DNA of 33,529 nt from a virus (IMGVR_UViG_3300032401_000044:1-33529), one strand, 5' to 3'; shown: positions 15,020 through 25,868, counted from the first letter of the stretch. Translations and numbers: made by a program. The notes: generated from the sequence alone by a model not told the origin.

Positions 15020-18000
15020 ATGGCATCCTCAGACGTTATAGCAAGAACAGAAGAACTAATAAAAGTTTTAGATAGTCTAACAACTACATCAAATATTACT
15101 GCAGAAAGTGTAGCAACTCTTGAAAATGTAGTAACTAGACTAAGTAAACTATCCGCAGACGCTTCAATAAAAAGTATAGTTACATTATTGAATCAATTTA
15201 ATGCTGGATTAGTAGCACTAGAAGGTCATGCTGATAAGATAGCTAGAGTAACAGAATCATTTCAAGGCTTAGCTACTGCTGTTAAACAACAGTCTATACC
15301 ATATGCAGCTTCTTCTGCATATGGAAAAGCTGGAGCTGCTACTAATAAAACAAATGCTGCTATAGCATCAGGGGATATATACGAGGCTAGAAAACAAGAA
15401 CAACTAGCAGTATCATATAAAACTATTGCTTCTAATATAAGAAAAGAAGTTGCTGGTACTGTACCAATTCTTCAAGAAACTTTTGATTTAGCCAGTGAAG
15501 CACAATTCTTACAACAATCTATAATGCAGAGATTAGCTCCTATAAATGTTCCTTTGCTTCCTGCTCTCACCCCATCTACAATAACTGCTCAAGAACTAGC
15601 GGCAGATGCTCAAAGAAAAGCTGCATTTCAAGCACAAGAAACAATCAGACAAAGGATGCAGAGACTTACTGCACCAGTTGTAGAAACACCTGCTCAAAAG
15701 ATGCAAAAACTTACGGCTGGTGTATCCGCAGTTTCCACACCACCACCACAAGCTCCAGGTACTATAGTAACAGGAGTAACAGGCCCACCAACACCTTATA
15801 CATCAATGGTTCAAGGGGGCGTTGCACCAGCACAAGCATTACAAGCGGCACAAGCCGCAGCAACTCCTATTGCACAAGTAGTTCAACAATCAGTACAACA
15901 AGGTGCTCAAGCTGGTCTTGCTGCTGGTCTTCAAGCTAGTGCAGTAGCGGGAGCACAGCCGATACAAACTGGAGTACAGACAGCGGTACAGGCTGGTACA
16001 CAGGCGGGGGTACAAGCAGGTGCTCAACAAGGTGCTCCAGTAGTACAACAAACTGTACAACAAGCTACACAAGCAGGTGCACAGGCTGGCACAGCAGCGG
16101 GAACAGCCGCAGGTGCTGGACAAGGATTAACTCCAGGAAGTTTAGTTCCACCACAACCAGTAACACCAACAGCGATAGTGCAAGCAGCTATGCAACCAGG
16201 TGCAAATGCATCTCTAAACCAAACATTATTTCAAAGCATGGGGTTAAGTACTCAAGCCGCAGATAATCTTGAAAATAAATTAAAATCACTGGGATTAACT
16301 AATGGTCAATTAACTAGAAGTACTACAGAATTATCAACTGGAATACAAACACTAACTTTTTCAGCACTTGACCCTGTTACACAAGCAACTAAAACATTTA
16401 CTGCACACCTAGGCCCTATGGGTAATTTATTGGAAGATACTCAAAAGAGATTCAGAGGCTTTGGTAGTGCTATTATGCGTGACGTAGTAGAAGTTCTAAA
16501 GTGGACAATTGCTATTACTGCCATCTATACTCCTATTAGAAAACTAGGAGAATTGTTGGAAGAAATGAAGAAAATCCAGTTAGACTTAGTTGATGTTCAA
16601 ATTGTTCTAGGAGATTCAACTAAACAATTTAATACTGTTTTACAGGCTTCTTCTGATATAGCTACTGCAACTAGTTCAACTTTAGAAGGAGTTATAGAAG
16701 GATATGCATTAGCCGCTGCCGCTGCCGCATCTGCTGGTGATGAAACTCAAAGAACTGTAGCTACTGAAAAACTATTAAAAGACTCCATGGTTCTTTCTAA
16801 ATTAGCCAATATTGACCAAAAACAAGCTCTGGATACTTTGGTAGGAAGTTTAAGTCAGTTAGGGATGGGATTAGGACAAGGAACAGCTTTACTAGATTCT
16901 TGGGTAGCTGTTAGTAAAAAAGCTAATGTATCTGTAAAAGACATGGCTACTTCTTTTACTATTGTAGGAAGTGCTGCTCAAGAAGCTGGACTAAATTATA
17001 ATGAACTAAATGCTTTAATTGGTACTCTTGCTCAGTCTACTAATTTATCTGCAGATGAATTAGGTAATGCTATTAGAGGTATTATCTCTGCTATGCAGAC
17101 TGATAAAGCACAACAAGCCTTTGCTGAATATGGTATAGCCACTAAATCAGTTAATAGAGATTTTAGAGACTTGATGAATATTCTTAAGGAAGTAAAGACC
17201 ATGAGTGAATCTGGCTTCCTTGATGAAAAAGCTATGGGAGCATTGATGCAAGCGGGTGGTGCTGGAGCAAGAAGAGGTGCTCAATTATCTGCTATCGTTA
17301 AAAACTTAGATAAAGTAATGACATTAGTTATTGTATCTGAAAATGCTAGTGGTGATGCAGCTACAGCTATGGCACTAGAAATGGGGACATTAGATGCTGC
17401 CACTACAAGACTAAATAATGCATTTACTTCACTGGCTGTAACTTTAGGTGGAGAAGGGGGAGTATTAGGATTTCTAACTCTAGTAACTAATGCAGTAACA
17501 GGATTAGTAAAAGGTGTTAAAGATTTATCAAGTGTATTAAAAGGTGCAGCACCAATTTTAGCTGCATTTATGGTAACTAAAGGAATTTTAGGCACAACTA
17601 CAGGAGCAGCTCTTGGTACAAAGGGGTTAGGTGCAATATCTAAATATCTTACACCCCCTACCTTTACTGGAGTAACTGCAGCAGGAGAATCTATGGCAGG
17701 GATGGGAGCAATTTCTAGAGCACCTATAACCAACGCAATAGTAAAATTTTTACAAGGATTGGGAATAGGTGCAACATTAACTGGTAGACAGATAGCCCCC
17801 GCTGGTCAAGCATATGTACCAGGGATGGCAGGAGCTATGACTGTTGGGCAAGTTCCTTTAGTTGGAGAAGCTGGAAAAAATATATGGGGTAAAATAAATA
17901 AACCATTCTTCCCAACACCATCTATAAATGGGCAACAACTGGCAGGAACTGGGTTTAATAAAATGTCATTTGGAACATTGTTAGGCCCTCTACTAATTGC

Positions 18001-20419
18001 CGCATCAAATATTGGACAACCTGGTGGAGGACAAAGAGCTGCTGTTGGAGGTGTTGGTGGTCTTTTAGGAGCATTAACTGGAAGTCCTTTATGGGCAACT
18101 GTTGGGTCTGTTATAGCTACAGCCTTTTATGATAAATTCTTAACATTCTCAGACGATTTGGCAACAGGGTGGGTTAGAGCAATAGCAGAAGCTAAAACAG
18201 CACCCCCACCTCCAGAAGAAGAAGGGCCTCTAACAAGAACTCAGGCATTAACTGAACAAGCTAGACAATCTTTAGATATTTGGGAAACACTTAAACTAAA
18301 TATAGTTCAATGGGGAATGAATACATGGTCTAAATTACCTTCTGGAGTAGCTCAAATCTTTGGAGGCCCAAAACCAACTGGAAAACAAGTTAGTGATGAA
18401 GAAATATTACTAGGAGCTGCTTTACCAAAATCTTTAGTTGGGTGGACTTTAGATGAAGATTCAAAGAAACGAGTTAATGAGGCTTTTAGTGCCGTTGCAC
18501 GTAATTTAGCACAATCTCTTGAAGATATAGCACCTGTAACGGATTCTCAACAACAAGAAATAGCTAGATTAGCTGCTACAGCATCTACGGATATTATGAA
18601 TAAAGCTATAGAAGATATATCTAGAGGAGCTGCTGGAGCTACTGAAGATTATATAAATGCTCAAACTTTGGCACAAAAAATAGGAAGTACCGTAACTAAA
18701 CTAATGACAGTACAACAATTTCTTCCTACGCCTATTCCTATTGGAACAGAAGGTAAAACAGTTACACCAGTTCCTGAATATAAACCTTTAACAACAGAAG
18801 AAGCTACAAAATACGTATCTGAATTAGATATGGCACAACTGAATTTATTAATTTCATCTCTTGGTGGAGTATCAGACGTAATTAGAGTAATAAAAAATAC
18901 AAATGACCAAATTGCAGACCAATATGGGGTAGCTACTCCAGCTCAAATTGAAGATTTAGCTACTTATGAAGCTATGTTAATGCAATTAGCTCCTGAATTA
19001 GCAAGTATAATGGCAGCTACAAGACAGGGAAGCCAGTTTGCAAATATAGAGAAGAATTTAAAACCTATACTTAAACTTCCCGAAATGTCTGTTAAACAAT
19101 TTGGGCAAATTGAAGATGAAGGAAGACGATTGTGGATGGAATATTTTGCTATGAATGATGTTCCACCAGATGTAGCAAAAGCATGGATAGATGGTGCAAC
19201 AGAATATATAGTTCAACTTGGTAAAAATCTAACTCCAATCAAAACAACTATTCCTATAGAATGGTTAACAACTCCTATAGAAGAAGCTAATCTTGGGGCT
19301 GGTACACAAATCCAACAAATGGATGTAACAGGTGGACAACTTAATCAAGCCTTAGCACAATATCCTGCATTTATGAAACAATTACAAGCACTATTAGCTG
19401 CAAAGGGAGCACCAGCATATCAAGAAAACTTACAAGACTATCTTATTTTTACACAGGATTCTGCGGAACTTGCTCACGTTGACATGAATATTTTGAACAT
19501 GTTAATGAAAGATTTGATAGATGTAGAAAAAGAAAAAGGTTTGCAAGGAATGTATAACCTTCCTGCTGGAGCTACCTTCTATGTACCAGTTACTGCTTAT
19601 GAATTAGACCAACAAACAAGAGCAGAGGGGGGTGGAGGAAGTATAGATTGGAATTCTATTGCTGAATTATTAGCAGCAGCACTTAGAAGTGTAGTACCTG
19701 TTACTAAATTAGAGGAAATTAATCCATTTGAAGGACAAAAACTTAATGAAATACCTCCTGGAGAAGGATTTAAACTTGGAGATAAAGAATATAAAATGTT
19801 CGGGCCTCCTGTGCCAACAACTGCTGAAACACAAGTATGGAGTGTTGGAAATCCACTTCCAGTTATGGTTACTAATATGGCAGGAACTCCTCAACCTGGA
19901 ACTCCTCACGACATCCCTTGGAAAAGTCAAATCCAACCTGTAGAGGGATTTAAAGAAGATGTAACAAAAATACAAGCTACTCCTGTAGAACCTCCTACTT
20001 TTGGAGAATGGTTTAAAAATTGGGCAACACAAGATAATGTAAGTACTGATATTAGTGGATTTATTGATACAATTAAATCTTTCTTTGATACCTTCTTTGC
20101 TCCTACAAACCAAACAAATCAAAATCAAACACAACTCCCTCCAGTAGTAGAAACTCCTGAAGTTAAATTACCACAAGCCATGATGAATTGGTTTAGTCAA
20201 CAAGGTCTTTCAGCAACACCACTTTCTGCAACTAATGTAACTCAATTACAGACAGATACAAGACCAGTAAGTACTGCACTTAGTTTATCTGTAGACTCAA
20301 GAATTATATTAACAGTAGATGGTAGAACTTTAGCAACAATTATAAAACCTTATATATATGAGGACTTGTTGAGATACAATGCTACAACATCCTCAACTAA
20401 CAGGAGTGTAATAGCATAA
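15020..20419 (+). CDS. Tape measure protein
   Basis: 1799 residues, the longest gene, starting 4 nt after the chaperone stop. It sets tail length and travels down the tube at infection. The N-terminus (about 1-180) is helical. About 185-385 is Pro/Ala/Gln-rich, including a Gln-Ala-Gly-Thr-Val repeat tract (about 270-368). About 600-765 ('LGSLSQLGMGLGQGTALL'-like stretch, 'SFTIVGSAAQEAGLNYNELNALIG') matches the tape-measure core family. Hydrophobic Gly/Ala-rich stretches near 840 and 987-1037 (for example 'LLGPLLIAASNIGQ') may insert in the host membrane. No lysozyme or peptidase motif was seen. At roughly 0.15 nm per residue the tail would be near 270 nm. Confidence 0.92.
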   Translation: MASSDVIARTEELIKVLDSLTTTSNITAESVATLENVVTRLSKLSADASIKSIVTLLNQFNAGLVALEGHADKIARVTESFQGLATAVKQQSIPYAASSAYGKAGAATNKTNAAIASGDIYEARKQEQLAVSYKTIASNIRKEVAGTVPILQETFDLASEAQFLQQSIMQRLAPINVPLLPALTPSTITAQELAADAQRKAAFQAQETIRQRMQRLTAPVVETPAQKMQKLTAGVSAVSTPPPQAPGTIVTGVTGPPTPYTSMVQGGVAPAQALQAAQAAATPIAQVVQQSVQQGAQAGLAAGLQASAVAGAQPIQTGVQTAVQAGTQAGVQAGAQQGAPVVQQTVQQATQAGAQAGTAAGTAAGAGQGLTPGSLVPPQPVTPTAIVQAAMQPGANASLNQTLFQSMGLSTQAADNLENKLKSLGLTNGQLTRSTTELSTGIQTLTFSALDPVTQATKTFTAHLGPMGNLLEDTQKRFRGFGSAIMRDVVEVLKWTIAITAIYTPIRKLGELLEEMKKIQLDLVDVQIVLGDSTKQFNTVLQASSDIATATSSTLEGVIEGYALAAAAAASAGDETQRTVATEKLLKDSMVLSKLANIDQKQALDTLVGSLSQLGMGLGQGTALLDSWVAVSKKANVSVKDMATSFTIVGSAAQEAGLNYNELNALIGTLAQSTNLSADELGNAIRGIISAMQTDKAQQAFAEYGIATKSVNRDFRDLMNILKEVKTMSESGFLDEKAMGALMQAGGAGARRGAQLSAIVKNLDKVMTLVIVSENASGDAATAMALEMGTLDAATTRLNNAFTSLAVTLGGEGGVLGFLTLVTNAVTGLVKGVKDLSSVLKGAAPILAAFMVTKGILGTTTGAALGTKGLGAISKYLTPPTFTGVTAAGESMAGMGAISRAPITNAIVKFLQGLGIGATLTGRQIAPAGQAYVPGMAGAMTVGQVPLVGEAGKNIWGKINKPFFPTPSINGQQLAGTGFNKMSFGTLLGPLLIAASNIGQPGGGQRAAVGGVGGLLGALTGSPLWATVGSVIATAFYDKFLTFSDDLATGWVRAIAEAKTAPPPPEEEGPLTRTQALTEQARQSLDIWETLKLNIVQWGMNTWSKLPSGVAQIFGGPKPTGKQVSDEEILLGAALPKSLVGWTLDEDSKKRVNEAFSAVARNLAQSLEDIAPVTDSQQQEIARLAATASTDIMNKAIEDISRGAAGATEDYINAQTLAQKIGSTVTKLMTVQQFLPTPIPIGTEGKTVTPVPEYKPLTTEEATKYVSELDMAQLNLLISSLGGVSDVIRVIKNTNDQIADQYGVATPAQIEDLATYEAMLMQLAPELASIMAATRQGSQFANIEKNLKPILKLPEMSVKQFGQIEDEGRRLWMEYFAMNDVPPDVAKAWIDGATEYIVQLGKNLTPIKTTIPIEWLTTPIEEANLGAGTQIQQMDVTGGQLNQALAQYPAFMKQLQALLAAKGAPAYQENLQDYLIFTQDSAELAHVDMNILNMLMKDLIDVEKEKGLQGMYNLPAGATFYVPVTAYELDQQTRAEGGGGSIDWNSIAELLAAALRSVVPVTKLEEINPFEGQKLNEIPPGEGFKLGDKEYKMFGPPVPTTAETQVWSVGNPLPVMVTNMAGTPQPGTPHDIPWKSQIQPVEGFKEDVTKIQATPVEPPTFGEWFKNWATQDNVSTDISGFIDTIKSFFDTFFAPTNQTNQNQTQLPPVVETPEVKLPQAMMNWFSQQGLSATPLSATNVTQLQTDTRPVSTALSLSVDSRIILTVDGRTLATIIKPYIYEDLLRYNATTSSTNRSVIA
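15830..16123 (+). repeat. Low-complexity Gln/Ala/Gly repeat tract in the tape measure gene
   Basis: Degenerate short repeats built on caagcaggtgct/gtacaacaa codons encode repeated QAGAQAG, VQAGTQAG and VQQ units over about 98 residues. The tract is locally richer in GC than the rest of the gene and leaves the minus strand open as well, which creates a spurious reverse ORF. Such tracts may expand or contract by slippage. Confidence 0.7.
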
Positions 20420-20420
20420 T

Positions 20421-20798
20421 ATGACAGCATGGTATTTGAATGGCACAAGAATAACAGTAGTAGATTTAAAAGAAGCAAGAGAAATAATAATTGCTAAATT
20501 ACAACCTTTAAGTGAGGGTACATATTATCAAACTTTTGGTAATATAAAACCAGTGTTTACTTTAACTGCATTTGTAGTTGGAACAGCAGATAAAACAGCT
20601 ATTACTAATCTAGCAACATATTCAGATAATGGGCCTTATACTCTCACAGCCAGTGGAACAGAATATTCATATTCTGCTGATTTTTATGTAGAAAAAGTTG
20701 ATTTTCAGTGGATAACCTCTTATGCTCAGAACTTCAGACCAGATAAATCAAGAACAGATTTGATATTCAAAGCAGCTATAACATTGGATGCAGTATGA
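20421..20798 (+). CDS. Small tail protein (possible distal-tail/hub accessory)
   Basis: 125 residues, one nucleotide after the tape measure stop. Strand-rich with a Thr/Tyr-rich middle ('TLTASGTEYSYSADFYVEKVDFQW') and a short N-terminal helix (DLKEAREIIIAKL). No Cys, no membrane segment, no motif I can name. Being between tape measure and hub genes, it is probably a tail-tip component. It is too short for a canonical Dit protein but could be a reduced one. It overlaps the next gene by ATGA. Confidence 0.5.
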   Translation: MTAWYLNGTRITVVDLKEAREIIIAKLQPLSEGTYYQTFGNIKPVFTLTAFVVGTADKTAITNLATYSDNGPYTLTASGTEYSYSADFYVEKVDFQWITSYAQNFRPDKSRTDLIFKAAITLDAV

Positions 20799-21745
20799 GT
20801 AGACAACTAGATTGTGATATTACTACTACATCACATATAACATCAGTGACTGTTAGTGAGGCACATAATCAACCATCGTCTAGCATGGTAATAAATGCTG
20901 TAGATACTGCATTAGATATGGGAGATGCTGTAACTGCTTATGTAGGCTATGATGACAATAAACCCAAGATGTTTGAAGGATGGGTTAAAAATCTAGAGAA
21001 AAAAGTTCCTGATGATTCTTTCATTATTACTTGTAATGATGAAATGGTAAAAGCTACAGATTTTTTTATTGCTTCTAATACTCCTGATAGTTGTTATAAA
21101 AGAAGAAATATATCTGCTGAAGATTTAGTAGGGGAATTATTAGAAATGGCTCAGATTACTGATTACACACATGGTACTACTTATTTTACTTTTGGTATCA
21201 CAAGAGATGTAGAAGTAAATCTAATATCAGCCTATGACATGTCTAAAACAATTGCTGATATTTTAGCCTATTCTATTTGGTGTGATACTGGAGGAACAGC
21301 ACATTTTGAAGATAGAAGACCTTATGTAATGGATGATGATACTCCTTATAAAACTATTAGTGGTATTGTAAACATTACACATAGAACATCAGAAAGAGAT
21401 TTAAGAAATAGAGTTGTAGTTTATGGAGCATCAGATGTTTATGCTGTGGCTGAAGCAGAAAGTCCTTATCTACCTACAGGGTTTAGAAAAACAGTTGTTG
21501 TAGCATCTCCTTGGATTGATAGTCAACAAATGGCTCAAGATGCCTGTGACTATAACTTAGATAAATTAAATAGACTAACTGAAGAAGTTTCGCTTGAAAT
21601 AATAGGAGACCCTGATATACATGCTAGACAAGTTATTTCACTATCTGACACATATACAGGAGTTTCTGGAAATTGGTATGTATATACTTGTGAGCATAGA
21701 TGGGGAGAAGGAGGATATACTACAGGAATGGAGTTAAGAAAATAA
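20795..21745 (+). CDS. Baseplate/tail-tip hub protein (gpD/gp27/XkdQ-like)
   Basis: 316 residues. The N-terminus with 'ITSVTVSEAHNQPSSSMVINAVDTALDMGDAVTAYVGYDD' is the usual first beta-barrel of hub proteins ('sf.i......s...s...i.i.n......gd.V.v...'). A middle helix 'SAEDLVGELLEMAQI' and 'DMSKTIADILAYSIWCDTGGTAHFEDR' follow, then 'RDLRNRVVVYGASD' near 200, a recurrent hub/late-control signature, and a closing barrel ending 'YTTGMELRK'. It would form the trimeric ring closing the tail tube. The neighbouring 1373-residue protein begins with a related domain, so the two may form paired rings. Confidence 0.7.
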   Translation: MSRQLDCDITTTSHITSVTVSEAHNQPSSSMVINAVDTALDMGDAVTAYVGYDDNKPKMFEGWVKNLEKKVPDDSFIITCNDEMVKATDFFIASNTPDSCYKRRNISAEDLVGELLEMAQITDYTHGTTYFTFGITRDVEVNLISAYDMSKTIADILAYSIWCDTGGTAHFEDRRPYVMDDDTPYKTISGIVNITHRTSERDLRNRVVVYGASDVYAVAEAESPYLPTGFRKTVVVASPWIDSQQMAQDACDYNLDKLNRLTEEVSLEIIGDPDIHARQVISLSDTYTGVSGNWYVYTCEHRWGEGGYTTGMELRK

Positions 21746-21746
21746 T

Positions 21747-24700
21747 ATGACAGAAATTACTGTAGGTATAGCATATTCAGATAAAGATGCTGAAGACCCT
21801 GCTTTCTGGCCTGGTGGGATGGGAGATGATATTTTAATTGAATATACTAGAGAACATGATATATGTACTGGAGTTGGAACTATAGATTTTATTATTGGTG
21901 CAGAAGCATATCCTCCAGAAATTTGGTCTAAAGTTTGGGTATATTCTGATTTAGGTTTCCTTTCAAGATATAATGTTGTATCTGTAGAAAAAAAAGCACC
22001 CGATGGTGTGTGGTTAATTTCTTGCCAAGATGATTCTAAAAGAATGATGGATTACTTTATTGATGAACAGTATGAAATAACCTATCCATCAACTTCTGTT
22101 TATTGGATGAAAAAATTCTTAGATGAAGCTGGTATTGCATATGTAATTGATAGTGAATATGGGGTCATGATGTCTGAAAATGCATCATTAGGAATGACAT
22201 CTTGTTATGATGTTATTACACAACTATGTCAAATGAATGGATGGGCATTTCAGTTTACAATGGATGAAGACCCACCAAATTTTTATAGTTCTGTATGTCA
22301 TATTGGTAAATTCTCTATAACTGAAAATCAATCAGGGGGTGCTCATATTGGTGAACATAGAGTTATAGAATTAGGTTATATTAAAAGTGATAAAATGCTT
22401 AGAAATAGAGCAGTTGTATGGGGAGCAGGAGACCCAGATACTGGAGCATGGATATGGGCAGATACGTCTACAACAACTGCGTGGAATAGACCTGATGGAG
22501 ATTACAGAACGATAGTATATGCAAATGGGTGTATTAAAACTTGGGGAGTAGCTGCAAGTTTAGCTACAACTATACTAAATGAATTTTCTCAAACAATACC
22601 AGAAGAAACTATAAAATGTTTTTATAACTATGGAGATGGGTGGAAAACAAATGAGGAAGGAGACCCTATTCCTAAAACTTATAGTGAAATGGTAGCACTA
22701 GGTTATTATGTAGGATTAATGTCAAATGTTAATGCATCTAGTCCTAGACATAGTATATATGTGGGAGGAAGGATAACACATCTTACTGAACGTATGGATT
22801 CAACTGGACTTACAGCTACTTATGTATTAGATAGAAGATGTCCTAGATTATTTGGTTATGCAGAGTGGAGTGATTATGTTTATATAGGAACAACAGGGGC
22901 GGGTGTATGGAGAAAATGGATTACAAGTTCTACATGGACAAATTATTCTACTGGAATTATAGATTTAAATATTAAAGATTTAACTGCTTATAATGGACTA
23001 TTAGGTGCAGTAAGTGATGGGGGACAATCCTATATTAGACATATTCAAAATGCTGCATGGGCACAATATAGTCCTGCTGGATTTACAAATAATTTTGTAG
23101 TTAGTGGGGAAGTATTTGGGAGTGAGTATCTTACATCTGGAATTTTAGCAGAAGCATCATCTCTTGATAGAACATATGGAATAAATGGAGCAATTACCCT
23201 AGGCTTTACTATTCCTAATGCAATTGGTATGGAAGAATTTGCTTCAAGTGGTATGGCAAATAGAAGACATGACATATTTCCAGCGTCAGGAAATTTATCT
23301 TGGGTAGAGGCTATTGATTTAAGTAGAGTTCCTATTTATTCTCAACAGATTATAGTAATTTCTGGTGAAACTATTATGCATGATTTTGGTATAATAGATT
23401 TAGAAACTAATTGGGATAGTAAAAATCTAATCTCAGTTTATGGTGGAACTACAATATCTGGTACTATACATATAAACTATATAACCCCGACACCCTATGA
23501 TTATGGGGATGTACCTAGAGGTGGGGGAGGCTGGAACTGTTCTTCTCCAAACCTTTTAGTTATATCACCACCCCCATCTTCTGGAATAGTATTAGAACCA
23601 ACTTCAACTGATTTAGGAGATTTTCCTTGGTCTGGAGGTTATTGGATTATTGAAACAAATGTAGGGTCTTGGGGAGGCACAGTCATAGAGGATAGTGAAG
23701 AATTAGAACCTAAGTTATATGGAATGAGATACTATGGTGATGATTATTGGTCATTAGAAACACATCAAATATGTACTGCAAGTGCAATATGGAATCCTGA
23801 GTATGAATGGTGGGATTTTGATGGTGATTACGCTAAATATTATTATTTAGATATAACTGGATTTGGTGATAATATTGATACGTTTTTCTTTAATAAATTA
23901 AATGATACTACTTTTACAATAACTGGAATAGATTCAGGAAATTTTGAATTTGATACAACAACAGATACATATTTTATAGAAATATCAGGAAATGATGCAA
24001 CAGTAACTGACCACGTATCTAATAATTTAGGCCCTACATATCATTATTATTATGCGTCAGTGGTAGGTAGGATGACTTATGCTAATTCTAATGGGCGTTA
24101 TATAGGAATCCTTCAACCATATGCTGATGAAGGAGAAGGTGATGAGACACCAGTTACTATGAAATTTAAAGTAGTGGATGGAAATACTGGAGGACTTGTA
24201 TCTGAACAAGATATATGTTCAGTAACTGACCATGAAAATCTTCAAGGTTTTGGATATACTAATACCAGCCCACACCATAGTATATTTGGTGTAATAGAGG
24301 GGTCTCCTGGGACTGGAATATTGGATAGATGGGAGGGATGGAGAGTTTATGTAATTATATTTAATCATAATACAGGAGGATTTTCTGTTGGTCAAATAGA
24401 TGGGCCTGATGATTATCCTGAAGGTAGTTGGGATACTGGAATGAATTGGCTTTTTTATTCAGCAGATAATCGCCATTGGAATAATGCTGGTGGGGATGAG
24501 TATATAGGATATAGACATAATATTTTAGGCATAGTTAATGAAAATCCAGATTCAGGAGCTGGTTTTGCTAGAATATTCGCAAGATGTATAGTAACTCATA
24601 CAAATTTGGGAGCGCCTTGGCCTTTTGACCATTGGACTTATGTTTATGGAATTAATGGAACAGTTAGTATGGGAGGAGATATTAGTGTAGAACCTTGGAC

Positions 24701-25868
24701 AGATATTATCCATAATGATGATGATGAAAGAATTACTCAACAGGAATCCGAGGGTTGGATGGAAAACCAACTTAAAACTACTTATGGACAGTGTGTAGGA
24801 ACTCCTGGAGATATATTACCAACTTTTTCTAGAAATATATCTAATACTCCAATAGGAAGTTATGCATTTAAAGGAGACTATGACACCAACAATTTTGAAT
24901 TAATATTATCAAATCCAGATGATTTTAGTGAAATATCTGTAACTAAAATACCGTATCCTAATGAATGGGGAATAGGTGACTTTAATATTTTAACTAATGT
25001 ATGGCCTATGTTAGATGACGTTGAAAATTTACTATATTTAGAACTAGATGATACCCTTACTGTAGGATATGACCTCGGTGGAAATATTAAAAAATTATTC
25101 TTTCCTAGAACAGATTGGAATCAGGATACTGCTTATGGGCAACCTATTCAAAATGCTTTATTCAACCCAAATCCAAGTGTATCTCACTATTATTGGTTTT
25201 TACCAAGAGTACCTATAGAATATGAACAAGAAATACATCATAACTATATGGTTTTATATCACGACCCCCTTATTACAATTTCGGGAGGAACCTTACCTTC
25301 TGGAGTGTCTGTTGGACAATTTGATATAATCTATCATCACAATAAACCAATATATTTAGATACTGCTAAAAATGTACCTACTGTAATTTATACTAAACCT
25401 TATTTAGATGATTATCCATCAGAACTTGTGGGAGTAAGTTTTCTAAATGAACTTAATAGTTTTACAGTAATAAGTCCTGGAGGAGGAATGGGAGTTCATG
25501 ATGTAAGGACATTTGACTTAACAGATGATTTAGGATTATTTCCTGCCAGTGGATTATCAGCCAGTGGATTTTTAGATAGATATGTTGGAGTTGCTGGTGG
25601 ACATGTGGGAGCAGTAATGTTTAATAGTACCTTTGATAGAGAAGGAGGTATGTTTGTTCCATATGCTGTTATAGCTAGTGGTAACTTTACACACCTAGAT
25701 TTTACAAATAATGACCCAGACCCTTATATATTTGTAAGTGCATCTGGAATTTCATCTAGTGGAATATTTTTACAAAGAGATAAAGCATCATCAATTTGGC
25801 ATGATTATTCAGCAACGTTACCTTCAGGAGTACCAATCACAATTATTAGAGCAGATGATAGGATGTAA
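21747..25868 (+). CDS. Hub domain fused to a large beta/propeller-like tail-tip or receptor-binding region
   Basis: 1373 residues. Residues 1-365 repeat the layout of the preceding hub protein: opening barrel, 'YDVITQLCQMNGWAFQF' helix, 'DKMLRNRAVVWGAGD' near 215-230 and a final strand 'STGLTATYVLDRR'. From about 368 a Trp/Tyr/Gly-rich beta region begins ('DYVYIGTTGAGVWRKW', 'TWTNYSTGI') that looks like a beta-propeller blade. A similar blade ('YIFVSASGISSSGIFLQ', 'SIWHDYSATLPSGV') ends the protein, as if the first and last blades close a ring around inserted domains. About 588-1000 is Gly/Asp/Thr-rich and may hold carbohydrate-binding or Ig-like folds. No hydrolase motif was identified. It is probably cell-surface recognition at the tail tip. 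Confidence 0.65.
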   Translation: MTEITVGIAYSDKDAEDPAFWPGGMGDDILIEYTREHDICTGVGTIDFIIGAEAYPPEIWSKVWVYSDLGFLSRYNVVSVEKKAPDGVWLISCQDDSKRMMDYFIDEQYEITYPSTSVYWMKKFLDEAGIAYVIDSEYGVMMSENASLGMTSCYDVITQLCQMNGWAFQFTMDEDPPNFYSSVCHIGKFSITENQSGGAHIGEHRVIELGYIKSDKMLRNRAVVWGAGDPDTGAWIWADTSTTTAWNRPDGDYRTIVYANGCIKTWGVAASLATTILNEFSQTIPEETIKCFYNYGDGWKTNEEGDPIPKTYSEMVALGYYVGLMSNVNASSPRHSIYVGGRITHLTERMDSTGLTATYVLDRRCPRLFGYAEWSDYVYIGTTGAGVWRKWITSSTWTNYSTGIIDLNIKDLTAYNGLLGAVSDGGQSYIRHIQNAAWAQYSPAGFTNNFVVSGEVFGSEYLTSGILAEASSLDRTYGINGAITLGFTIPNAIGMEEFASSGMANRRHDIFPASGNLSWVEAIDLSRVPIYSQQIIVISGETIMHDFGIIDLETNWDSKNLISVYGGTTISGTIHINYITPTPYDYGDVPRGGGGWNCSSPNLLVISPPPSSGIVLEPTSTDLGDFPWSGGYWIIETNVGSWGGTVIEDSEELEPKLYGMRYYGDDYWSLETHQICTASAIWNPEYEWWDFDGDYAKYYYLDITGFGDNIDTFFFNKLNDTTFTITGIDSGNFEFDTTTDTYFIEISGNDATVTDHVSNNLGPTYHYYYASVVGRMTYANSNGRYIGILQPYADEGEGDETPVTMKFKVVDGNTGGLVSEQDICSVTDHENLQGFGYTNTSPHHSIFGVIEGSPGTGILDRWEGWRVYVIIFNHNTGGFSVGQIDGPDDYPEGSWDTGMNWLFYSADNRHWNNAGGDEYIGYRHNILGIVNENPDSGAGFARIFARCIVTHTNLGAPWPFDHWTYVYGINGTVSMGGDISVEPWTDIIHNDDDERITQQESEGWMENQLKTTYGQCVGTPGDILPTFSRNISNTPIGSYAFKGDYDTNNFELILSNPDDFSEISVTKIPYPNEWGIGDFNILTNVWPMLDDVENLLYLELDDTLTVGYDLGGNIKKLFFPRTDWNQDTAYGQPIQNALFNPNPSVSHYYWFLPRVPIEYEQEIHHNYMVLYHDPLITISGGTLPSGVSVGQFDIIYHHNKPIYLDTAKNVPTVIYTKPYLDDYPSELVGVSFLNELNSFTVISPGGGMGVHDVRTFDLTDDLGLFPASGLSASGFLDRYVGVAGGHVGAVMFNSTFDREGGMFVPYAVIASGNFTHLDFTNNDPDPYIFVSASGISSSGIFLQRDKASSIWHDYSATLPSGVPITIIRADDRM

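Noticed and set aside
15890-16123. Minus-strand ORF rich in Cys, Ser and Leu
   Set aside because: It is the complement of the Gln/Ala repeat tract of the tape measure gene; its composition is an artefact of that repeat.
17281-17733. Minus-strand ORF of 150 codons
   Set aside because: Fully inside the tape measure gene on the opposite strand, no ribosome site, low-complexity Val/Ala/Pro content.
19709-20134. Minus-strand ORF of 141 codons
   Set aside because: Shadow of the tape measure C-terminus; no initiation signal and no domain-like pattern.
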